NCBI GenBank assembly: GCA_002686445.1
Contig: NZCO01000012.1
Coordinates: forward strand, 1 to 28,367
Direction: 5' to 3'
From: a bacterium
GTDB lineage: Bacteria; Patescibacteriota; Andersenbacteria; UBA10190
Length of the DNA: 28,367 nucleotides
Below are positions 7,325 through 12,494 of this stretch, in pieces; the first letter of the stretch is position 1, and each line of letters opens with the position of its first letter. Below the pieces are notes generated by a model. It saw only the letters and a list, made by a program, of their open reading frames with translations, did no database searches and had not been told where the DNA came from. The position numbers and the translations under genes were made by a program.

Positions 7325-7681
7325 ATGCCTGTCGACCCAAAGTTCTTGGGCTTGTTAGCTCTTTGCATAGCAACTCGTGCGACCCTGAGGCACATATTGC
7401 AAGCCCATACTGCCCACGAAAACGCTCAGACGACGAAAGAACCGTCGACACGTGATTGCGTCTGGGGCTTAAGACCCTGTGCAAGTCCCATGCTCGCCCA
7501 GCAGGTCATCCTTGCTCTTCAGGGCTTGGGGCAGCATGTTGGTCCACACGAGATACCGTTGCAGCTCGCCTTGAATGATTTAGAGCCCAATGGCGTGCTT
7601 GACGATCAATGTCTATCCATCGCGGACCTCATAGACCAGATGATCGCTCATGAATCTCGATGGGCAAGCATCCAAACATAA
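7325..7681 (+). CDS. Small unknown protein
   Basis: 118 residues; no family recognised. The N-terminal stretch KFLGLLALCIATRATLRHIL is moderately hydrophobic and could be a short membrane or packing helix but is not a clear signal peptide. The rest is a mixed helical sequence with three Cys residues (DCVWGLRPCASP, DDQC) and ends LSIADLIDQMIAHESRWASIQT. Expression looks well set up: a good promoter at 7236, a Shine-Dalgarno GAAAGG, and a strong terminator right after the stop. It is the sole gene of the C-D cassette. Being so neatly packaged, it is likely a real gene despite lacking a recognisable domain. Confidence 0.6.
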   Translation: MPVDPKFLGLLALCIATRATLRHILQAHTAHENAQTTKEPSTRDCVWGLRPCASPMLAQQVILALQGLGQHVGPHEIPLQLALNDLEPNGVLDDQCLSIADLIDQMIAHESRWASIQT

Positions 7682-7700
7682 GAGAAAAACCACAATTACC

Positions 7701-7725
7701 ACCCCGCCACCGACGGGGTCTTTTT
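7701..7725 (+). terminator. Rho-independent terminator after the 7325 gene
   Basis: ACCCCG (7701-7706) pairs with CGGGGT (7714-7719) over a 7-nt loop, followed by CTTTTT. It sits 11 bp before the -35 box of copy D, so it closes the cassette gene off from the ychF-type promoter that follows. Confidence 0.85.
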
Positions 7726-7735
7726 CTACCCTCCT

Positions 7736-7955
7736 TTGACCATCCCCTACTCGTGTCCTAGAGTACTTGACCTAGTCAACCAAAGCACTACGCTAGGGGC
7801 ATGTCATCGCTCAAGGTTGGGATAGTCAGCACACTATCCCATGTTTTGAGATTACCTTCTGGTTTGTGAGTCCACAGCCGCAGATAGCTAGAAGAATCAT
7901 TAAAAGAGATAGATTGGGAAGGATTGTTCGAGCTATGCCGGTGTCAGGTGTATAG
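7736..7955 (+). repeat. Copy D of the ychF-5' cassette repeat, with a doubled promoter
   Basis: The first promoter, TTGACC (7736-7741), 17 bp, TAGAGT (7759-7764), is identical to copies E and F over 35 bp, up to ACTT. A second one follows before the start codon: TTGACC (7767-7772), 16 bp, TACGCT (7789-7794), 6 nt, ATG (7801). The start encodes MSSLKVGIV with different codons (CTC AAG) and one extra codon. Core: GGGATAGT (7819-7826), CAGCAC (7827-7832), ACTATCCC (7833-7840). In the right arm the frame stops early, at the TGA at 7867. Right-arm blocks AGCTAGAAGAATC and GGGAAGGATT are present. Confidence 0.88.
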
Positions 7956-8044
7956 AAGGATTAGCGGCCTCGCCAGGGTACGCTCTATACTCCAAATCTA
8001 GCGGTGCTGCTCTGTGAATGAAGAGGATGAGAGTGATTGAGATA

Positions 8045-8073
8045 TTGACAGAAAGGGCGCTAAAATGTATTGT
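8045..8073 (+). promoter_or_regulatory. Promoter of the 8144 gene
   Basis: TTGACA (8045-8050) and TATTGT (8068-8073) with 17 bp between them, about 70 nt upstream of the ATG at 8144. The leader carries AGGAG at the normal distance from the start codon. It lies within the cassette, downstream of the right arm of copy D. Confidence 0.65.
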
Positions 8074-8143
8074 AGGTTACTGTTCGGTATTCGAATACGG
8101 CAGATGATTGTTCGTATGTACCCTTAACAACCAGGAGAAAGCC

Positions 8144-8692
8144 ATGAAATGGTTAACGTCAGGAAGCAGGCTGTATGTGCTCAGTATGGCCGTCATCGTT
8201 ACGGTCATCGTTATCTGCGCGAGCGTCTTTCACCAGGATAGCGGACAAGGTGCTCTGCAAGCTTGGAATCTCTACAGCGGTGCGATACCAGGCTACGACG
8301 TAGAAATCGACGAGGCAGATCGAGGTCAAACATTCCGACGTATTGTTCACCTGTACCCAATCGACGCAAGCGGCGAACGCACTGGCCCGTCTTGGGTCTC
8401 AATCACTGGTCATGACTACAACGACGACGGCAATTGGGATCGTGTTTTCTACTGTGGTATGCGAGACACTAAATATGGATGCAATTCCGTCATCATGACA
8501 CGAGACGGTCGATGGACATGGAGCCCATGTCCCGCGGATGAAGGTAAAGTCGAACCATTCACGATGGGTGAGATCAAGTTCGCCATACTAAGACTAAACG
8601 AAGCCATGAGCGGTGTTCACAACGCAAAACATCGTACCAGCACCTTAGAAGAATGGCGCAAGCGACACGATAAGCAGTTCAGCCAAGCATAA
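8144..8692 (+). CDS. Unknown anchored or secreted protein
   Basis: 182 residues from the ATG at 8144, chosen over an in-frame ATG 36 bases upstream because AGGAG stands 7 nt before it. The N-terminus is a clear signal anchor or signal peptide: a basic start (MKWLTSGSR) then LYVLSMAVIVTVIVICASVF. The exported part contains SITGHDYNDDGNWDRVFYCGMRDTKYGCNSVIMTRDGRWTWSPC. The DxNxDGxxD-type stretch DYNDDGNWD looks like a single calcium-binding dockerin/EF-hand-like loop, and the Cys residues could form disulphides outside the cell. No named family is recognised. It is the only gene of the D-E cassette, with its own promoter and terminator. Confidence 0.65.
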   Translation: MKWLTSGSRLYVLSMAVIVTVIVICASVFHQDSGQGALQAWNLYSGAIPGYDVEIDEADRGQTFRRIVHLYPIDASGERTGPSWVSITGHDYNDDGNWDRVFYCGMRDTKYGCNSVIMTRDGRWTWSPCPADEGKVEPFTMGEIKFAILRLNEAMSGVHNAKHRTSTLEEWRKRHDKQFSQA

Positions 8693-8750
8693 GAATCTGC
8701 CGCGCCTACCAGACAATGATTCACTCGTACGTGACTTGTTTTTATCTGAA

Positions 8751-8787
8751 ACCCCACGTGATCTCATGATCGCTTGGGGCTTTTTTC
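8751..8787 (+). terminator. Rho-independent terminator after the 8144 gene
   Basis: CCCCA (8752-8756) pairs with TGGGG (8775-8779). An inner stem GATC/GATC around TCAT gives a long hairpin, followed by CTTTTTTC. It ends about 12 bp before the -35 box of copy E, the same placement as the terminator before copy D. Confidence 0.85.
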
Positions 8788-8795
8788 TTACTCCA

Positions 8796-8980
8796 ATCTT
8801 TGACCATCCCCTACTCGTGTCCTAGAGTACTTCCATGAGTTTAAAAGTTGGGATAGTCAGCACACTATCCCACTTTTTGAGATCACCTTCTGGTTTATAC
8901 CGCCTGAACCTAGAATAGCTAGGAGAATCACTAAAAGAGATGGGTTGGGGAGGATTGTTAGGGCTCGGCCTGTCAGTATC
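8796..8980 (+). repeat. Copy E of the ychF-5' cassette repeat (twin of the real ychF 5' end)
   Basis: Bases 8796-8858 are identical to 11429-11491 upstream of and inside ychF (63 bp): TTGACC (8800-8805), 17 bp, TAGAGT (8823-8828), 6 nt, ATG (8835), codons for MSLKVGIV. Identity ends inside the core. Here GGGATAGT (8850-8857) continues with CAGCAC and ACTATCCC (8864-8871), whereas ychF continues with CGGACT. The right arm carries TTTTTGAGATCAC, AGCTAGGAGAATC, GGGGAGGATT and TTAGGGCTCGGCC. The frame runs 27 codons to the TAG at 8916. Confidence 0.92.
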
Positions 8981-9020
8981 CCCATATAAAGGTTGTGGAT
9001 ATGTTGCCGTCGAATAGCAC

Positions 9021-9056
9021 TTGACTTAGATAAAGCGCTTTAGTAAGATAAAGCGC
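9021..9056 (+). promoter_or_regulatory. Leaderless promoter and operator of the YerC-like gene
   Basis: TTGACT (9021-9026) and TAAGAT (9044-9049) are 17 bp apart, and the ATG follows after 7 nt. Between and after the boxes lie a perfect palindrome AAAGCGCTTT (9032-9041) and a repeated GATAAAGCGC (9047-9056 repeats 9029-9038). A TrpR-fold dimer binds such palindromes, so the YerC-like protein probably represses its own promoter (inference). Confidence 0.75.
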
Positions 9057-9386
9057 ATGGACAACACCTGGGACAACCCACAGTCTGAAGCCCTATTTGA
9101 GGCTATTTTGGCACTCAAGAACTCGAATGAAGCTAAGCTTTTTTTCCGTGATTTGCTCACAGACAAAGAAATCATTGAATTTGCTACACGGTGGCAAGTA
9201 GCTCAAATGTTGGCCCAAAACGTGCCCTACTCTCAAATCGAAGAAGAAACGGGGTTTAGTTCAACTACTGTTGCACGTGTTTCAAAGTGGCTCCAATCCG
9301 GCGTGGGTGGATACAAGCTTATGCTCGATCGACAACATCATTCTCATTCTGCAGAAAATTCTTCTGGCAGGAAGAGAATGGCCTAG
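9057..9386 (+). CDS. YerC/YecD-family TrpR-like repressor
   Basis: 109 residues; the family's core is well kept: FFRDLLTDKEIIEFATRWQVAQML, then a helix-turn-helix NVPYSQIEEETGFSSTTVARVSKWLQSGVGGY (residues about 55-87). This is the TrpR-superfamily fold seen in YerC/YecD proteins, small dimeric DNA-binding proteins whose co-ligand is generally unknown. The C-terminal tail (HHSHSAENSSGRKRMA) is polar and His-rich. The start codon lies 7 nt after the -10 box with operator-like repeats over it, which suggests tight autoregulation. It is the first gene of the E-F cassette. A strong terminator separates it from the next gene, although read-through or a separate start is possible. Confidence 0.9.
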   Translation: MDNTWDNPQSEALFEAILALKNSNEAKLFFRDLLTDKEIIEFATRWQVAQMLAQNVPYSQIEEETGFSSTTVARVSKWLQSGVGGYKLMLDRQHHSHSAENSSGRKRMA

Positions 9387-9408
9387 GCTTTAAAAAAGAA
9401 AGTAATCC

Positions 9409-9438
9409 ATCCCCTTCTCACCAGAGAAGGGGATTTTT
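9409..9438 (+). terminator. Rho-independent terminator after the YerC-like gene
   Basis: A perfect 11-bp stem (ATCCCCTTCTC at 9409-9419 with GAGAAGGGGAT at 9424-9434) with a 4-nt loop, followed by TTTTTG. It lies between the YerC-like gene and the Shine-Dalgarno of the 9470 gene, so it could terminate or attenuate transcription into that gene. Confidence 0.9.
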
Positions 9439-9469
9439 GTACCTTACAAGCATGCACAAGGAGAAAATG

Positions 9470-10321
9470 ATGAGCAAAACACAGAGGTCGTACGGCCGAA
9501 ATCTGCTAAGCGGTGCTCTCCGGTGTCCGAATGGCGAAAAGCGTGACCAAGTGGATGCCCTATACCCTCGGTATCGATCGATATGCGACATCGTAACGAA
9601 TTCTCTAAGGGCAAATACGCCTTATGTGAAATTACCGGACGCAGTAGGAAAAATAATCGCGTCTGCTCTCGTCCATAGTGAGGATATTGAAATCGTAACA
9701 TTCGAATGCCTTCCATACGATTTTGACGAGCGTTTTCAGAGAATGCGGGAGATTGACACCTACTGTGAGCCCACCGAAAGCGAACTGGCTATGATCGAGC
9801 ACAGTAAACGTGTTTGCCAGGTTGGCAACGAGCAAGGCGTCCGCATTCGCCATCGACTTATTCTTGCGGATCCGTTTTCATGGTCAGGATATGTTTGGCA
9901 GGACTCAAACCATCCTCCAGAATTTGATCGCTGGTATATCGAAAAAATGCGTGATTTTTATGCTGCCCACGAATTAGATATCTGCATATGGACCGATCTT
10001 TTCTCGCTCCAGGACCGGATGAAAACGCATGATCTGCTTGATCAGAACGCTGATGTATTGGTTCAGGCAGTGCGTTCACAACTCGGACAGGGTGAAGTGA
10101 GCGAATACGTACCGTCACGCCTGCGCGAGATGAGTGAGAGCATTGCGGAACGTCACGTCATTTGCAGGGCATGCGAAGGATTAATGCTAGTCGAGCGCCA
10201 TAAGAAATGTATCGTCCTATCAACTGAGAATCCCAAGAGGACCAAGCAGGACCATCTCCTGGCCTCACCTAAGGACTACCCCGTCTTGTACACCATGCCA
10301 CTAAACCCTCACCGCCCCTAA
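9470..10321 (+). CDS. Unknown protein (283 aa) behind the YerC-like regulator
   Basis: No family recognised. The start at 9470 is chosen because GGAG (9460-9463) stands 6 nt upstream; in-frame ATGs at 9452 and 9467 are alternatives. The protein looks soluble and mixed alpha/beta. Readable stretches are CDIVTNSLRANTPYVKLPDAVGKIIASAL near the start, DIEIVTFECLPYDFDERFQRM, RHRLILADPFSWSGYVW, then EFDRWYIEKMRDFYAAHELDICIWTDL and a C-terminal ERHVICRACEGLMLVERHKKCIVLSTENP, whose three Cys are spread over about 20 residues. The alternation suggests an alpha/beta fold with strands IEIVTFE, RLILAD, DICIWTDL and CIVLST, but no nucleotide-binding loop or catalytic motif is evident. It has no promoter of its own that I can see, so expression probably depends on read-through from 9057. 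Confidence 0.65.
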   Translation: MSKTQRSYGRNLLSGALRCPNGEKRDQVDALYPRYRSICDIVTNSLRANTPYVKLPDAVGKIIASALVHSEDIEIVTFECLPYDFDERFQRMREIDTYCEPTESELAMIEHSKRVCQVGNEQGVRIRHRLILADPFSWSGYVWQDSNHPPEFDRWYIEKMRDFYAAHELDICIWTDLFSLQDRMKTHDLLDQNADVLVQAVRSQLGQGEVSEYVPSRLREMSESIAERHVICRACEGLMLVERHKKCIVLSTENPKRTKQDHLLASPKDYPVLYTMPLNPHRP

Positions 10322-10343
10322 AGAAATGGCTGTTTTTGGTGAT

Positions 10344-10376
10344 GAAGAGCAACAGCGTAAAGTCCTGTTGCTCTTC
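10344..10376 (+). other. Perfect 12-bp hairpin between the 9470 and M42 genes
   Basis: GAAGAGCAACAG (10344-10355) is exactly complementary to CTGTTGCTCTTC (10365-10376) across a 9-nt loop. It is followed by CTTCC, not a T-run, so it is a poor intrinsic terminator on this strand. It could be an mRNA-stability or processing hairpin, or a protein-binding inverted repeat ahead of the peptidase gene. Confidence 0.6.
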
Positions 10377-10406
10377 CTTCCAAAGATAATCATTAACAAT
10401 AATTTT

Positions 10407-11366
10407 ATGAACATCGAAGAAACGTTAGTCAAATTAATTAAGACACCCGGCGTTAGTGGATATGAAACTCTTGGAGGCATATCTAACCAAATTAACGATA
10501 TATGCAACAAAATACCCAACGTATCTGCGCAACAGGATGTAATGGGTAACGTCACCGCACGTAAAGGACGTGGAGACAAAGTAATACTGCTGGAAGCTCA
10601 TCTGGATGAGGTTGGCTTTATGGTGAGTAACGTAAACCCAGAGAAAATTCAGTTACTATCTATTGGCAACATTGATCCAGGAAAGGTCATGGATTCTTCG
10701 GTTACCATCGTTAATCGACAAAATGAAAGCGTTGATGCGAATCTGGGGGAAGACCTAACGTGCCCCTATATTAACGGTGTATCTGTTGGTGACTGGGCCT
10801 TCTTCAAGCGGAACATCATAGTAAACAAGCAAGACATTACCAGCCCAGCCCTAGACAACCGAGTTGGTTGTACGTCACTCTTGGACGTCTTGCGTACTAT
10901 CGAAGCAAATGACAGCTACACCATAGTTGCGTTCTTTAGCACCCAGCACGAACAGGCATCTGAATTGAGCTTGGTGAACATGCTCTCAGAAATTAATCCC
11001 GACTTCGCCATAATAGTCGATGCGGCCTACGCCAAACCCACCCAGATGGAAAATTGGGCTATTCCTGAGCTTGGGAAAGGGCCAGCTCTTCAACTTATCG
11101 GACAGGGATTCATACCTAATGGCCAGACTATACGACTAGTAGAGAACGCAGCTAACCGGCGTGACATCTCATACCAATTTGAGATCCCAGATAATAAAAG
11201 TGGATTCACTGATGCAGCGAAGCTACCCGCCACGTTACCGTTTGCAGTTGTAAATATTCCCGTTCGCGACCAACACACGGCTTTCTCGATGGCAAATGTT
11301 AGCGACATTGCAACTACTTCTTCTCTTATAATAGCCATCATAGAGACTATAGCTGCCGCCAGATGA
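10407..11366 (+). CDS. M42-family (glutamyl aminopeptidase/endoglucanase M-like) metallopeptidase homologue
   Basis: 319 residues from the ATG at 10407; typical M42 enzymes have about 340-360. Family landmarks: AHLDEVGFMV (H65, D67, metal ligands), ALDNRVGC (D150, bridging metal ligand), VDAAYA (D205, metal ligand) and RDQHTAF (H290, metal ligand). In active M42 enzymes the centre holds a Q-E-E motif, with the first Glu as catalytic base and the second as metal ligand. Here it reads STQHEQ (H181, E182), so the base appears replaced by His. The protein may bind metal without cleaving peptides, or use a changed mechanism. I reject the longer frame from 10326 because its first residues lie in the hairpin region and the family start matches MNIEETLVKLIKTPGVSGYE. 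It is the last gene of the E-F cassette, 100 bp before ychF. Confidence 0.85.
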   Translation: MNIEETLVKLIKTPGVSGYETLGGISNQINDICNKIPNVSAQQDVMGNVTARKGRGDKVILLEAHLDEVGFMVSNVNPEKIQLLSIGNIDPGKVMDSSVTIVNRQNESVDANLGEDLTCPYINGVSVGDWAFFKRNIIVNKQDITSPALDNRVGCTSLLDVLRTIEANDSYTIVAFFSTQHEQASELSLVNMLSEINPDFAIIVDAAYAKPTQMENWAIPELGKGPALQLIGQGFIPNGQTIRLVENAANRRDISYQFEIPDNKSGFTDAAKLPATLPFAVVNIPVRDQHTAFSMANVSDIATTSSLIIAIIETIAAAR

Positions 11367-11432
11367 TGCTCAGGATCGCCTTAAGGTCAGAACAATGGGG
11401 GAGGTATCTTTGCTCGCAACTTCCTCTCATCT

Positions 11433-11467
11433 TTGACCATCCCCTACTCGTGTCCTAGAGTACTTCC
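11433..11467 (+). promoter_or_regulatory. Leaderless promoter of ychF (left arm F of the array)
   Basis: TTGACC (11433-11438), 17 bp, TAGAGT (11456-11461), then 6 nt to the ATG. Transcription would begin at or next to the start codon, and no Shine-Dalgarno sequence is present. The same promoter lies in copies B-E, and the match with copy E is base-for-base from 11429 to 11491. So the promoter now driving ychF belongs to the cassette family and not necessarily to the original locus. Confidence 0.85.
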
Positions 11468-12430
11468 ATGAGTTTAAAAGTTGGGATAGTCGGACTGCCA
11501 AACGTAGGTAAGTCGACGCTATTTAACGCCTTAACCAAACAAGCCGCCGAGTCGGCCAATTTTCCCTTTACTACGATTGAACCAAACGTTGGCGTGGTCA
11601 CTGTTCCAGATGAACGTTTGGATAAACTGGCGGTGATCTCAAAATCAGAGAAGATTTTGCCGACAACTATTGAATTCGTCGATATTGCTGGCCTTGTTAA
11701 GGGCGCACATCAAGGAGAGGGACTGGGTAATAAATTCCTGTCGCATATCCGTGAGGTGGATGCAATCGTGCATGTTGTTCGCTTCTTCGACGACGGTGAT
11801 ATTCAGCACGTCGATGACAGTGTCGATCCCTTGCGCGATGTCGAGACAATCGAAACAGAGCTCGCCTTAGCTGACTTAGCCACCCAAGAAAAAATGGAGG
11901 CGAAGGGCACTAATCTCGAACATGAAATCCAACAGTTAAAAGACAAGCCAACGCTGTATGTTGCCAACCTATCAGAGGATCAAATTCGCGACGCTGATGC
12001 GGTAATCGCTAAGTTCACCAAAGATCACTCCCCTGTGCTGCCGCTCTCCGTAAAAATTGAGCAGGAATTAGTCGAATTGTCGGAGGAAGAGCGAATGACA
12101 TTCCTGAATGAGTATGGGCTTAAACAAACAGGGCTAGACCGCCTCATCGCGGCTAGTTACGAACTGCTTAAGCTGGTTACCTTTATAACAACGGGGCCCA
12201 TGGAAACTCGAGCCTGGACCGTACCAGCCAATAGCCTGGCTCCAGTGGCTGCCGGTACCATTCACTCCGATATGGAACGAGGCTTTATCCGCGCTGAGAC
12301 AGTTTCTTATGACGACCTTGTCGCTGCCGGCTCCTACGCAAGCGCGCGAGCCGCGGGGAACGTTCGAGATGAAGGTAAAGAGTACGTAGTCCAAGACGGT
12401 GATATCTTCTTGTTCAAGTTTTCGGTGTAG
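11468..12430 (+). CDS. ychF: YchF/Ola1-type ATPase (Obg-related P-loop protein)
   Basis: YchF is a ribosome-associated P-loop NTPase that prefers ATP over GTP and takes part in translation and stress control. Visible motifs: G1 GLPNVGKS (9-16), switch region FPFTTIEPNVGVV, G3 DIAG (72-75) followed by VKGAHQGEGLGNKFLSHIREVDAI, and the YchF form of G4, NLSE (167-170), in place of NKxD, which explains the loss of guanine specificity. The C-terminal TGS domain (about 235-320) ends KEYVVQDGDIFLFKFSV. At 320 residues it is about 40 shorter than E. coli YchF (363); the gap falls in the helical coiled-coil insertion (about 128-160). Its first 8 codons and promoter are those of the cassette left arm. 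I see no other ychF copy in the window. Confidence 0.96.
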   Translation: MSLKVGIVGLPNVGKSTLFNALTKQAAESANFPFTTIEPNVGVVTVPDERLDKLAVISKSEKILPTTIEFVDIAGLVKGAHQGEGLGNKFLSHIREVDAIVHVVRFFDDGDIQHVDDSVDPLRDVETIETELALADLATQEKMEAKGTNLEHEIQQLKDKPTLYVANLSEDQIRDADAVIAKFTKDHSPVLPLSVKIEQELVELSEEERMTFLNEYGLKQTGLDRLIAASYELLKLVTFITTGPMETRAWTVPANSLAPVAAGTIHSDMERGFIRAETVSYDDLVAAGSYASARAAGNVRDEGKEYVVQDGDIFLFKFSV

Positions 12431-12432
12431 GA

Positions 12433-12450
12433 ATAAGACAACTGTCTTAT
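12433..12450 (+). other. Inverted repeat after ychF
   Basis: ATAAGACA and TGTCTTAT are perfectly complementary with only AC between them, so as RNA the stem would be about 7 bp with a 4-nt loop. No T-run follows. It starts 3 bases after the ychF stop and lies 20-30 bp before the probable -10 box (TATAAT, 12472-12477) of the next gene, so it could be a weak terminator or an operator. Confidence 0.45.
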
Positions 12451-12494
12451 GGTACGCTTTATAGTAGCGCATATAATCCGGCACGATAGACAGT

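Noticed and set aside
4938..8980. The regularly spaced repeats as a CRISPR array
   Set aside because: The units are about 150-200 bp, contain promoters and coding starts, and are separated by whole genes, not by 30-40-nt spacers; no cas genes are present.
4938..8980. Repeats as ordinary integron attC sites
   Set aside because: No RYYYAAC/GTTRRRY core, no intI gene, and the left half is a housekeeping promoter and start; only the general logic is similar.
9287..9469. Longer N-terminus for the 9470 protein
   Set aside because: The extra part overlaps the 3' end of the YerC-like gene and its terminator; a Shine-Dalgarno supports 9470.
10326..10406. Longer N-terminus for the M42 homologue
   Set aside because: It reads through a perfect 12-bp hairpin and has no match to the family; the family start fits 10407.
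4938..11491. Repeats as miniature inverted-repeat transposable elements
   Set aside because: No terminal inverted repeats or target duplications flank the units, all copies share one direction, and the left half is the ychF start.
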